A stretch of DNA of 64,000 nucleotides. Origin: Azolla caroliniana. Its lineage: Eukaryota > Polypodiophyta. Numbering within the stretch: the stretch's first letter is position 1; each line of letters opens with the position of its first letter. The notes under the pieces are model-generated. The model saw only the letters and a list, made by a program, of their open reading frames with translations, did not search any database and was not told the origin of the DNA. Made by a program: the position numbers and the translations under genes. Below, one piece after another: positions 22,317 to 33,084 of this stretch. Location of the stretch: assembly GCA_043228905.1 (NCBI GenBank), contig JBHGNT010000010.1, forward strand, positions 10,540,001-10,604,000, read 5' to 3'.

Positions 22317-23443
22317 CTGGCAATGGTACCGGAAGGAGCCCCCCCCGGCAATGGTACCGGAAGTTCGATTCCTTCATGGCCGATCAAGGGTACCACAAGA
22401 CGCAGGCCGATCACTGCGTGTTTGTGAAGAGGTTCGAAGGAGGCGACTTCCTGATACTCCTTCTGTACGTGGTTGACATGTTGATGGTCGGACGGGACCA
22501 AGTCAAAATACGGATGTTGAAGAAGGCTCTCAACCGGAACTTCTCAATGAAAGACTTGGGTCTGGCAAGACAGATGCTGGGGATGCATATTATCCGGAAC
22601 CGGTCAGCGAAGCAATTATGGCTGTCACAGGAGAAGTACGTGACAAAGGTGCTTCACCGGTTCAACATGTCAGATGCGAAACCGGTCGGATCGACACTTC
22701 CGGCAAACTACAGGTTATCCGGTAAGCAAAGCCCGAAGACGAAAGTAGAGAAGGCGGATATGATGAAGATTCCATATGCCTCTACCGTCGGGAGCTTGAT
22801 GTACGCAATGGTGTGTACCCGATCGGATATAGGATACGCAGTCGGAGTGGTGAGCCGGTTTATGAGCAATCCCGGCAAGGAGCACTGGAACGCGGTCAAA
22901 TCGATACTCCGGTATTTGAAGGGCACTACTAATATGTGTCTCCGATTCGGCTCCGGAAAACCTCAACTTGACGGTTTCACCGATTCGGACATGTCGGCTG
23001 ATGTGGATACCAGTCGATCTACATCCGGGTATGTAATGACATATGCAGGGGGAGCTGTTTCGTGGCAGTCGAGGCTGCAGAAGACGGTTGCATTGTCAAC
23101 CACGGAGGCGGAGTACATGGCAGTTGTGGAAGCCGGCAAGGAAATATTATGGATGAAGGACTTCATCGGAGAGCTCGGTATCCGGCAAGAGGAATACCGA
23201 CTCTATTGCGACAGTCAAAGTGCCATCCACCTTGCTAAGAATACGGCCTACCATTTCGGGACGAAGCATATCCAGCGAAGGTATCACTGGATCCAGGAAA
23301 GAGTAGATGACCAAGAGTTCGCGTTGATGAAGATCCACACGATCGAGAACGGGTCAAATATGCTGACCAAAGTGTTGATACCCGACAAGCTGGATTCATG
23401 CCGGAAGAGAATCGGACTGGTAAGACACCCCATGCCGGAGTGA
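22317..23443 (+). pseudogene. Copia B reverse transcriptase (C-terminal part) and RNase H
   Basis: The deletion junction at about 22317-22370 shows GGCAATGGTACCGGAAG twice, 28 bp apart. The RT frame resumes at 22376 (MADQGYHKTQADHCVFVKR). The catalytic box reads YVVD (22466-22477) instead of YVDD, so one metal-binding Asp is lost. Then MKDLGLARQMLGM, RNase H motifs FTDSDMSADVD, SRSTSGYVMTY, STTEAEYMA, YCDSQSAIHLA, ending at TGA 23443 just before the 3' LTR. Dead for several independent reasons. Confidence 0.93.
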
Positions 23444-23453
23444 GGGGGGAGTC

Positions 23454-24298
23454 TATTGGGAGACAGGTCCCTCCGGATGGGAAGGAAGAAGAACAGTGCC
23501 GATGAACAAACTCGGCCGAGGCCGAAACTGGATGGTGCAGACCCGGTGAGAACCGGATGAGGAGTACCTGGCTACGGAGAGCCGGATGGTGTAGACCTGG
23601 TGAGAACCGGATGAGGAGTCCCCAGCTACGGAGAGCCGGATGGTGCAGGCCCGGTGAGAACCGAATGAGGAGTCCCCGGCTACGGAGAGCCGGATGGTGC
23701 AGGCCCGGTGAGAACCGGATGAGGAGTACCTGGCTACGGAGAGCCGGATGGTGCAGGCTCGGTGAGAACCGGATGAGGAGTACCGGACTACGGAGAGCCG
23801 GATGGTGTAGACCCGGTGAGGAATGCTCACCGGATGAAGAGACATATTCGTAAATATGTTTTTGAGAGTCCATCGAGGCTATATTTGTAAATAGCCGAAA
23901 AGTTATATTTGTATAAATATGACTTAGGGCAAACTTATAGTTACCGTTAGTTGTTGTTGTCATGCTTGTTGGTTCAAGAATAGAGTGTGTGCGTAACTGT
24001 ACAGAGAGTGAGAGAGAGAGAGAAAGAGGTCGCTGCCTCGGTTGTAACCGCCGCCTGTGGTGAAGATCTATGAGCGCGAGGTCGTTGCCTCAGTGAACTC
24101 ACTGTTGGATATTCTTACATAGTGACAGTTTGCAGCCTATGGGCTGCCGTGGTTTTTCCCCTAGTTTGGGGTTTTCCACGTAAACCTCCTGTGTATCTTC
24201 CTCTTCTTTGTGTCGTCTTTTATTTCCCGTTTTTTGTGTATCATTCTAAGCTCGGTTGTGGCCGAGCGTTGCGCATAAGGAGCGTTGAGTTCCCGTCA
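23454..24298 (+). repeat. 3' LTR of Copia B (845 bp)
   Basis: Starts TATTGGGAGACAGG (the usual TG has become TA) after the polypurine tract GTGAGGGGGGAGTC and ends GTTCCCGTCA. It has the same 54-bp minisatellite (about five units, 23545-23820) and the same three inverted repeats as the 5' LTR. Confidence 0.95.
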
Positions 24299-24362
24299 AA
24301 GGAGTCGGGTGGAAGGATCGGCTGCCATGGGTACTGACTCTACGATCCGACCTCAAGTTGAG

Positions 24363-24374
24363 CTTGAGGGGGAG
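24363..24374 (+). promoter_or_regulatory. Polypurine tract of Copia A
   Basis: CTTGAGGGGGAG immediately precedes the 3' LTR of A. Confidence 0.85.
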
Positions 24375-24789
24375 TGTTGAGTGGCAAGCTCAACCGGATC
24401 TGGATCGGTTGAATAAGCCTGAGCCGGATCGACATCCGGAAGAATGAAACCATATCGGCGAGTCAGTGAGTTGGGGAGCCGGTTAGCTGCATCAAACAGT
24501 AATCGAAAGCCCTGTAGTAGCCTAGACTACTAGGTAGTTAATAGTCTCGTAGTTAGTGTCAGATGCTCATATTAGCATTGAAGTACACAGTACTTCTGTC
24601 AGTCCTCTTAGTACTTGTATAAATAGTGCTGTTGAGCACGTTGTATGTACAGAGAACTATTATTGTCTTTTAACAGATTTAACTTGTTTTGCTCTTTCTC
24701 TGTCTCTCCTACGTACTGTCAAGCTCTCCATTAAACCTACGTTTCTGTGTTCGGTTTTCTATTGCTTCCGCACACTATTCGTTTCTATA
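24375..24789 (+). repeat. 3' LTR of Copia A (415 bp)
   Basis: Begins TGTTGAGTGGCAAGC and ends TTTCTATA, followed by GATAT (24790-24794), the right target-site duplication. Confidence 0.94.
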
Positions 24790-24819
24790 GATATTTCTTT
24801 TAGAATATTAATATTAGAA

Positions 24820-25010
24820 ATAAGATGTTATTATTTCATGGAATATACAGGGCTTGGGAGGTAGAAATTACCTTAAAGTAAGGAGTGTTTTCCGTTGTCA
24901 GTTAAGGAAGTCTTTGATACGTAGGATTGATGTTCTTCTTATTCAAGAGCATCATTTAAATGAACAAAGGATACAAAAATATGGAAATTTGTTGCCAGGC
25001 CAGTGGAGAT
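24820..25010 (+). pseudogene. LINE D, endonuclease domain, first part
   Basis: Starts about 30 bp right of Copia A. WNIQGLGGRN (24839-24868) is the N-terminal motif of AP-type LINE endonucleases (usually WNIRGLG), followed by IDVLLIQEHHLNEQRI. A small frameshift sits before the Trp. No ORF1 is present, so LINE D is 5'-truncated or was cut by the insertion of A. The sequence breaks at GAGAT (25006-25010), the left target site of Copia C, and resumes at 30068. Confidence 0.85.
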
Positions 25011-25289
25011 TGTGGTTACGAGTGCTAGGTGTGGAAACGTGTATGGATCTGTAGTCGGTACTGGACAGCAAACAACACATACAAAAAATAGAATAGGCGT
25101 GGAGACTTACACAGATGGAGCTCTAATGGAAAACTTCTTATTACTTCGTTCTTTCTTAGACATCCAATAGTCTGCTCGTCATCTGTCATTATAATGTTAG
25201 GTATTCGCTTATATACTAAGCCGTAACTCATTAACGAGTTCACACTAGGATGGATACAATTTGGAAGGAGTCGTCCTTTTATGCCAACA
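25011..25289 (-). repeat. 3' LTR of Copia C (279 bp)
   Basis: On the plus strand TGTGGTTACG ... TGCCAACA. The adjacent internal sequence AACTCCCCCGTAAAA (25290-25304) is the polypurine tract read on the minus strand. Confidence 0.93.
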
Positions 25290-25559
25290 AACTCCCCCGT
25301 AAAAGGACTACTCTTTCTTGCATGTACAAGTGCTTGGGGTTATCTCCCTCGTAAACCTAGATTACAAATTTAACTAGATCTTATGTTACAAGTATGTCAG
25401 CAAGTAGGCGAGTCGGCAGAGTTATAGTATGAGTGTCGGTCAACTCTTACCTTCTGCTCCTTGTTCGGCTTTCTTTTGCTCGGTCGCTTGTCGTAGCCCC
25501 ATCTTCATCCTTAGTGTTCTAAAGCGTTGATCTGGGAGTGGCTTTGTCAGGCAATCGGC

Positions 25560-26950
25560 GATGTTCACCTCGGTGTTTAACTTCGAGTTTCTTCTCGGTC
25601 ACAAGCTCCCGGATATGATGATACCGCACCTCAATGTGCTTCGTCTCCGCATGGTAGACGAGATTGTTGATGAGATGTATTGCGCTCTGTGAGTCGCAAT
25701 AGATAGTCAGCGCTGGTTGGTCTATCCGGTTTGCATTTCCGAAGTCGGCAGTCAGTCAGTGCAGCCAGATCGCTTCCTTCACTGATTCCGATGCTGCTAT
25801 ATACTCGGCTTCTGTGGTAGACAGAGCCATGCACTCTTGAATTTTCGACCTCCATGATATCACACCGCCACCATAGGTGAAAATGTAGCCTGATGTCGAT
25901 TTCCGTTTGTCCGTGTTCCCAGCATAGTCGGAGTCGGTGTAGCTTTCGATTTCGGCTGAGATTGTCAATCCGAAAATCAGCTGTGCATCTGTGGTTCCTT
26001 TTAGATACCTAAGGATGTGCTTGACGGCCTCCCAGTGCTTCTTTCCTGGGTTTGATATGTACCGACTGACCACCCCTACGACATAGGCTAGGTCGGGTTG
26101 GGTCGCCACCATTGCGTACATGATACTTCCTACTACCGATGCGTAGGGTATCTTTCCATTAAGCTCTCTCTCCTTGTCCGTTGCAGGAGAGTCTCTATCC
26201 GATAGTCTAATTGATGTCGGATGCGATGTTGGTGCTGGCTTCGAGTTCTCCATGTTCAAGCGCTTTAGCACCTTGCGGATGTATTCGGACTAGGAGAGTC
26301 GGAGAGTTTTGGTCGTCCGATTTCGCTCTATCCTCATTCCTAGTATGTGTCGGGGTTGTCCGAGTTCCTTCATCGCAAACTTTGCGTGAAGGCTCCGCTT
26401 CAACTTATCGATCTCTGCTTGATTCCTCCTTGCAATCAACATGTCATCGACGTATAGGATTAGATAGATCCTTGATTCGTCGACTAGTTGCCGAGCATAC
26501 ATGCATGGGTTGGAGTCTGATCTGTTGTATCCAAGCTGTCGTATGTAGGAGTCAAAATTCTGGTACCACATTCTCAATGCTTGTTTTAGGCCATATAGAC
26601 TTTTCTTTAGTCGACATACGAGGTGACTGTCCTCCCCCGTTGCCGTGAAGCCTGCCGGTGAGACACGTATATGTCTTTTTCCAGATCTCCGTGTAGGAAT
26701 GTCATCTTTACGTCCATCTGCTCGAGCTCTAGATCTTTTGTCACCACGACTCCTAGTAGGAGTCGGAGGGTGGTCATCTTGACTACTGGTGAGAATATCT
26801 CATCGTAGTCGACCCCGTATTCCTGTTTGAATCCTTTCGCGACAAGCCAAGCTTTGTACTTGGGTTTCCTTGAGTCGGATACATACTTGTATCGGAACAC
26901 CCATTTGCAAGGTAGCGGCTTTCTTCCTGCTGGTAGTTCGACCAGCTCCC
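25560..26950 (-). pseudogene. Copia C reverse transcriptase and RNase H
   Basis: Read leftward: LVAKGFKQEYGVDYDEIFSPV, LEQMDVKMTFLHGDLEKDI, then the catalytic YVDD intact at 26454-26443 (LILYVDDMLIARRN) and MKELGQPRHILGM. After a stop at the codon left of 26290 comes MLKRLNMENSKPAP, TQPDLAYVVGVVSRY and RNase H motifs YTDSDYAGNTDKRKSTSG, STTEAEYIAA and IYCDSQSAIHL (about 25720-25690). Several stops and frameshifts separate the blocks. In its active form it would copy the element RNA into DNA. Confidence 0.92.
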
Positions 26951-26986
26951 ATGTTTGATTCTAATGAATCGAGTCCATTTCGGATT

Positions 26987-28767
26987 TCATGGCCTCCAGC
27001 CATGTTTCGGTGTCCGGTGCGGCCATAGCTTCGTCATACGTGCGTGGTTGCCTGCATCCGTGCAGTGGACATAGTCGAGGCCTGGTTGATAAAACTCTGT
27101 TTGCCTTCGAGCGCGTCCAGATCTCCTGGGTGCCGTAATATCTGGTTCGGATTGACGATCAGTATTTGTTGAACTAGTTATGTCGGGAGTCTTGTTAGGT
27201 GTCCCGCCCTCGATTTGGGATTGCGACGGTGTTTGGTTATTCTCCCCTGTGGTTGTTATCGACTTGATTCTAACTGGCCTCTTAGCGACTTTGCCTTTGT
27301 CGACTCTTGTCGATTCGGCTGTGTCTTTGATTGCTTGGTCTTTGAGTTCGACGTTAGGACTTGTTGCCGATTCGGTGTCGGTAGGGAAGTTGGCAGTTTG
27401 TTGGAGTTCGACTGTTTGTCGAGTCTCCGATTCGGCCCGTTGGGTCAGTCCTTCTATGACAATGCTATCATCTTTGAAGGATGCCTTCTTACCAACTGTT
27501 TTCTGTTGGATCCGCTGAGAGAAGATAGAGTCTTCATTGAAGACTATGTCGCTGCTCCGGATCAATTTCCGGTTCTCAAGGTCCCATAGCCGGTAGCCGT
27601 AGTCCCCATCGGTTCCATAACCGAGAATATGCACTTTGTTGCATGGGGTGCCAACTTCATCCTTTTGTCCCTGGGGATGAACGCGTAGGCTTTGCATCCG
27701 AATATACGGAGCCTATTGTAGTTCGGTTGTTTGCCTGACCATAGTGCATGTGGTACTTTGAGCCTGATTGCTCTTGACGACGCTAGATTTATCAGGTATA
27801 GTGCTGTCTGCAATGCCTCAACCCAGAATTCCAGCTTTAGTCTGGCTTGTTGGAGCATTGCCGTCAACCTCTCCTGGATCGTTCGGTTGATCCGTTCAGC
27901 CACCCCATTCTGCATGGGTGTGTAAGGAATGGTCTTTTGATGCCGAATCCCTTTTTCGGACAGGTATTGTTTGAAGGCTCTAGAGGTATACTCACCCCCG
28001 TTGTCGGATCAGAGTGTCTTCACTCTGTGTCTTGACCGGTTCTCCACTTCAGATATCCATCGAGTGAAGACCTCGAGCGCTTCATCTTTGGACTTGATGG
28101 AGTATGCCCAAACTTTCCGTGTACAGTCATCTATGAATGTGATGAAGTACCGGGAGCCTCCTAGTGATCGCTCTGGCATGGGCCCACATATGTCCGTGTG
28201 CACGAGCTCTAGGGGTTGTTGTACCATCTCGTAGTGGAGAGAGTGCGGACTTCGGGTATGTTTCCCATACCGATAGTGCTCGCAGAAGTTCGTCCTTTCG
28301 TGAAGTTTCGGGATGTAGTCGACCGACATCAACCGATCAAGTCTGGCTTGAGACATGTGGCCAAGTCGGCCATGCCATAAGTTTGGGTCGGTTTTCTTGG
28401 CTACGTTCACGGCCCCTTCAAGGTTGATCACCATCAATGGGTATAGATTATTATACTTATGCCCACTACTGATTTTGAGGTTTCCTCGGCTGATCACCCA
28501 TGTCGACACGTGTAGAGTTGTTCGATACCCGTCTTCGGCTAACATGCCGATGGAGACTAGACTCCTCTTTAGATCGGGTACGTGCTGAACTCGGTGCAAG
28601 GTTATTGTATTGCCATTTGGAAATTTGATGGGAACCTCCCTAGTTTCGGCTATCTTGCACTCTTGCCCATTTCCCAGTCGGATTGTGCCACTGGTGTCGG
28701 CTGAATAGTTCGAGAACCATTCAACGTTGGGGGCACGTGAAATGTGGCACCAGAGTCTAGTAGCCAC
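26987..28767 (-). pseudogene. Copia C protease, GAG-pre-integrase and integrase
   Basis: WLLDSGATFHV around 28770-28735 is an intact aspartic protease active site (DSGAT at 28757-28743), with a frameshift just after it. GAG-pre-integrase follows with LWHGRLGHMSQARLDRL. Integrase shows LVHTDICGPMPERS (first Asp), a TGA at 28011-28009 where CGA would give KTLRSDNGGEY (second Asp), NGVAERINR (Glu) and LRIFGCKAYAFIPRDKR. A Ser/Thr/Glu-rich linker leads to RT. The three catalytic residues are all present. Confidence 0.92.
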
Positions 28768-29116
28768 ATGTGTGCAACTTGTGCACTGTAGAGGACTTCT
28801 TCGATCATCAAATCCTCTAGGGAGAGGATTTCTCCGGATCAGGTGTCGGCAACATTGATCTGGTTGCCGACTGGAGAGTGGTTCGAGTCGAAACGTCCCC
28901 GATTCTGCTCGGAAACATTGTGGCTAGCTTTCTTGTAGTGTGTGCAGTACTCACTTGTTCGGCCCGTTCTCAACTTCGACTGCTATTGGTCCCCCCTTGT
29001 TTTCGATTAGCTATAGCGACGACCGATTCTATCGGCTTGTTCTTTCGTTCAACTCTATCAGTTGAACGACTCGGTCGAGTGATGGGCTTTTGCTGACTCA
29101 TCGATGCTTAGTCCCA

Positions 29117-29683
29117 TCAATTTTCTCCTGATGTCCTCTGTGAGACTTGGTTGGTTGTTTCGTCCATATTTAGGATCGGTTGGCTATTGGCGTAAGTTGT
29201 ACAGAATACCCCCATACTTGCCGGCAAGCTCGATAGGAGGGCAAGGGCTTTCAATTCTTCTTCGAAGTTGATCCCTTGTGACGAGAGCTCTGACAACACC
29301 CAGCTAAAGGTGTTGATGTGGGAGGTTGTTGGATCATTCTCTTTCATCTTCATGTTGAACAATTGTTTGATCAAGATTAGTTTCGAAGATGAGGACTTCT
29401 TCTCATAGACGGCTTGTAGCTTCTCCCACAATGAGAACACTGTCATCTCTTTCGTCATGTTGAAATAGACGTTTTCGGCCAGATTCATTCAGATGGTGGA
29501 GCGTGTGATTTCGTCCGTTGATCTCCACTCCTCGGCTGTCATTGAAGCAGGTTTTTCGCTGTGCTGAATGGCTTCGACCTATCTTCGAATGATCAACACA
29601 TCCTACATCATCTCCTTCCACAAGGAAAAGTTTTTGCCGTTGAAATTTTTGATTTCAACTTCTGTTCCGAATGTTGAAGCCAT
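29117..29683 (-). pseudogene. Copia C gag
   Basis: Starts at ATG 29683-29681 (MASTFGTEVEIKNFNGKNFS) with stops in the first 60 codons, then MNLAENVYFNMTKEMT, LWEKLQAVYEKKSSSSKL and LSSQGINFEEELKALALLSSLP, the UBN2-type gag signature. The zinc-knuckle region downstream is degraded. Confidence 0.88.
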
Positions 29684-29768
29684 ATTCTGTTTGTGAACTT
29701 GAGATTTCTGACCTGGTCTTTTCTTTCAGCTTCTTCTGTTGTCTGTTGCCGCCGAACAACAAAATTTC

Positions 29769-29782
29769 GGCTCTGATACCAG
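29769..29782 (-). promoter_or_regulatory. Primer-binding site of Copia C
   Basis: The minus strand reads TGGTATCAGAGCCG two bases inside the 5' LTR, the tRNA-iMet type primer site. Confidence 0.9.
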
Positions 29783-29783
29783 T

Positions 29784-30062
29784 TGTGGTTACAAGTGCTA
29801 GGTGCGGAAACGTGTATGGATCTATAGTCGGTACTAGACAACAAACAACACATACAGAAAATAGAATAAGCGTGGAGACTTACATAGATGGAGCTTTAAT
29901 GGAAAGCTTCTTATTAATTCGTTCTTTCTCAGAGATACAATAGTCAGCTCGTCATCTATCATTACAGTGTTAGGTATTCGCTTATTTACTAAGCCCTAAC
30001 TTATTAACGAGTTCGCACTAGGACGGATACAAATTAGAAGGAGTCGACCTTTTATGGCAACA
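29784..30062 (-). repeat. 5' LTR of Copia C (279 bp)
   Basis: Plus-strand TGTGGTTACAAG ... TGGCAACA. It has the same length as the partner LTR. Confidence 0.93.
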
Positions 30063-30067
30063 AAGAT

Positions 30068-33000
30068 AGTTCTGGGTGCTTGCAACTGGGGATAATAATC
30101 AGAAGGCAAGACTTTGCATTGCAATAAATGACATTTGGTGGTCTGCTTTCTTACATTACGGATTCTTGACTTGTGGTAGAGGTCATTATGTAATTCTACA
30201 AATTGGTTTGAAAAAATGGGGATTGTTGAATATATATGCACCGAATCATACTAAAGATAGAACGATAGTTTGGAAGAGCCTAATGGCACAATTACCAGTT
30301 ATTGACCACTGGGCAATTACGGGATGGGTGTGATAGGTTAGGAGGCACATCACAAACAATATCTGGTTTAGAACTATATGAATGGGAACGTTTAATTTTT
30401 TCTTTAGGTTTATTGGACTTGTGGCATGTGTCTTCTTTTGCAAGGATACAAGATTCCTTAGAGTATTTAAGATCAGATAGAAGACAGTCACATGCAAATT
30501 TATCTAGGTTAGATAGATTCTATGCTGATAAGTTTTTATGGGACAAAGGAGGTTTCATTGGAATCATACCTTCATTTTCCTTTTATGATCATGCACTTGC
30601 GGGAGCATTATAAGAACTCAAGGTTTAGAATTCCGAATCATGTGTTTCTTAGCCCAGATTGTTCTCCTACTGTGCATAATATTTGGAATAAGTATGACTA
30701 CTCCTGTGATTATGCATTATCTAGTGTCCAGAAGGCTATTAGTGAAACACACCAATTTTTTAATGGTAAGGCTAAACAAGTATTTTATGCGTCTTTAACT
30801 AAAATAGGTAGGCTTCGTAGGGGATTGAAATCCCTGCAACATTTGCAAGAGAGAAGACCATATTCGAGTTATATAAGTTCTTGAGTGGTACAAGTAGGGA
30901 ATCAAATATTGGACTTAGAAAAGATTTCTATTGATTTCAATTATCACAATATATCACCCACATGGGTAGAATCGGGTGATAAAGTCAATAAGTTGTTCTT
31001 TGCAGTGCATTATCATCATAAGTCATTGGCTAGGATTTCTAGATTAAAATGTCTTGATGGCTCCTATACCACTCATCCTAGTCAGATGCGACAAATAGCC
31101 TCTGATTATTATGAAGCTTTGTTAAAAGCTAGACCCTTTTCTGAGGCTGATCTAGTTAAGAGGGACATCATATGGTCTAGGATTCATAATAGGGTTTCTA
31201 TACAACTTTTAGGTTTTCTTTTGCAACCATTAAGTTCTTAAGAGGTTTTTAAAGTAGTAAAAGCCCTTGCAAAGGATGTTTGTCTTGGTTTGGATGGGCT
31301 GGGAGTTCAATGGTATATCCAGTATTGGGATTTGATAGGTGATGGACTGACCAAAGCCTATCAACAGATTTTAGATTCTGGAAATATGCCACAAGAATTG
31401 AAGGAGGATTTAATCTATATGATTCTTCAAACAAGTGGACAATTAGAAGAGGTTAGCCATTGCGGACCAATCACCTTGTTAAATGTTATTTATAAGATAG
31501 TAGCAAGAACGATAGCTAGACGGTTACAATCTTATCTTTCAGAGTTGATTCATGATATCGAGACTAGTTTTTTGCAAGAGCGAAGTATCTTTGATAATAT
31601 TATTCTCTTTGGGGACATGGTGACCTTCGTTGAAGTTCAGACGCAAGATCTATCAATGTTATTTCTTGATTTTGAAAAAGCTTACGACATAGTGGATTGG
31701 GATTTTATGGAGGGAACACTCTTCAAGATGGGTGTCCCAAGTAGATGGATACGAGGAGTTTCAACATTATATCGTAATGCAAATAGTGAACTCTCTTATT
31801 TGCAAGGGACATTGGTGGGCGATTTTCTATTTCATGATCTGTACGGCAGGGATGTCCACTTGCTCCTTTCCTGTTTTTGCTAGTATCGGAAGCATTTTCT
31901 GTACATTTAAATTCCCAATATGTAAATATTAAAGTTTTAGCACTACCAATGGCAAATGCTCGTGTGGATAATTTGTTACAGGTGCAAGAGGCCATGGATG
32001 ATATCTTAGATGCATCGGGTGCATTGATAAATTGGGATAAATCATCAGGTTTTTGGGTCGCTTTGGGATGTCCGCCAATTAATGTACCTTCCTTAGGATT
32101 CACATGGATACCTCAAGGTCAGTTTATTAGGTATCTAGGTTGTCGAGTAGGTGTGGGATTAAAGACAAAAGCTATGATTGCGCCCTTATTGTTAAGATTA
32201 AGGAATAAATTAGTATATTGGAATAAAGAAAAATTATGCTTAGTTGGACAGGTAGTTGTAGCTAATTCAGTGCTTCTGTCCTCGATTTGGTATATAGCAT
32301 CTACATGGTTGTTTTCTAGGTCAATAATGTTGAAAGTTCAACGTTTAGTACAAAATTTTATTTGGGGGAACAATAGGTCAGACAATTCTGTAGCAAAGGT
32401 AGATTGTTTTGTTGTGATACAATCTAAACAAAAAGGAGGTTTAGGTTTGATTGATCCATTTATGCAAAGCAAAGCTTTACTTACTAAACATGTTGTTAGG
32501 AGTTTATTGCCAGGATAGGAGTCATGGAAAAAGTTATCGATTCAGCATTTACAGAAGATCAAGCCTTCAATAGGTGGTCAATGGAAGGATAGTCTTAGAT
32601 GGTTCTATAATGCAGATTTTCAGCTACCTAAGTCCAATGATGGATCGTTACCTTTCTTCAATGGAATTTTTCGGGCATGGGAAAATCTTTGGCAACCACT
32701 TGTTTTCTTGCCACTGAAAAGTGATCATCAATTTATGCGTCGACCATTGATATGGAATCCTTTATTTACTGATGAAGCTGCATGTGTTCTGGGTTTACGA
32801 CCTAGGTTATCATGGACAGTGGACGAGCTCGTACGGTTGCGGATTGGATAAAGTTTATGTAGTCTTCTGCGCAGGATCAAAGGAATAGGTTATCTAACAT
32901 AAGAGGGGCTAAGATCATGTTATCACAATTTTCCACGGTGTATTACGTCACAGTGCCAACATTGCAATTCGATCATTTTCAGAGTTGGTACGGTATGTTC

Positions 33001-33084
33001 TTGGCACTCAATATACTCATAGGAGTTCGATTATATCATCAAAATGGCAACCTCTATTTTTATGAAGTTTTGGACAATGGTACA
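30068..33084 (+). pseudogene. LINE D: rest of endonuclease and reverse transcriptase
   Basis: The endonuclease continues: LKKWGLLNIYAPNHTKDRTI (about 30207-30266), then pieces including SRLDRFYADKF (about 30500-30535). RT begins near 31250: VCLGLDGLGVQWYIQYWDL, SHCGPITLLNVIYKIVA, ETSFLQERSIFDNI, MLFLDFEKAYDIVDWDFM. Then, after a frameshift near 31830, FHD...CPLAPFLFLLVSEAF. Next comes VNIKVLALPMANARVDNLLQ, where the catalytic FADD/YADD box should lie but is missing. ASGALINWDKSSGF and IRYLGCRVGVGL follow. Frame stops at 32516, sequence runs to GTACA (33080-33084), where Copia E is inserted, and resumes at 39494. Confidence 0.88.

Larger units (their letters stand above)
19530..24298 (+). mobile_element. 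Ty1/Copia element B, nested in A
   Basis: 5' LTR 19530-20376, primer site 20379, internal region, and 3' LTR 23454-24298. Perfect target duplications AAGGA at 19525-19529 and 24299-24303 prove insertion into element A. LTRs differ at only about 3% by eye, so it is clearly younger than A. The internal region is only about 3.1 kb because the end of integrase and the start of RT are deleted. Confidence 0.95.
13578..24789 (+). mobile_element. Ty1/Copia element A, complete but defective, containing element B
   Basis: 5' LTR 13578-13976, primer site from 13977, gag-pol 14078-18266, a non-coding 3' region, polypurine tract 24363-24374 and 3' LTR 24375-24789. It is flanked by perfect 5-bp duplications GATAT (13573-13577 and 24790-24794), proving a single insertion event despite the 4.8-kb element B nested in its 3' region. 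The two LTRs differ at roughly one base in ten by eye plus a 16-bp indel, so the insertion is old. Gag-pol carries many stops. Confidence 0.93.
25011..30062 (-). mobile_element. Ty1/Copia element C, minus strand, inserted in LINE D
   Basis: Both LTRs are 279 bp (25011-25289 and 29784-30062), with TSD-like GAGAT/AAGAT (one mismatch) at 25006-25010 and 30063-30067. The LTRs differ at about 27 positions by eye, mostly transitions, so the insertion is old. All domains are in Copia order on the minus strand: gag, protease, integrase, RT, RNase H. The LINE reading resumes on the right side, confirming the insertion point. Confidence 0.94.

Noticed and set aside
11950-24820. LINE N and LINE D head-to-head as a twin-priming (5'-inverted) single insertion
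   Set aside because: Both contain the RT region, so they overlap in content and their sequences differ; they are two separate LINEs.
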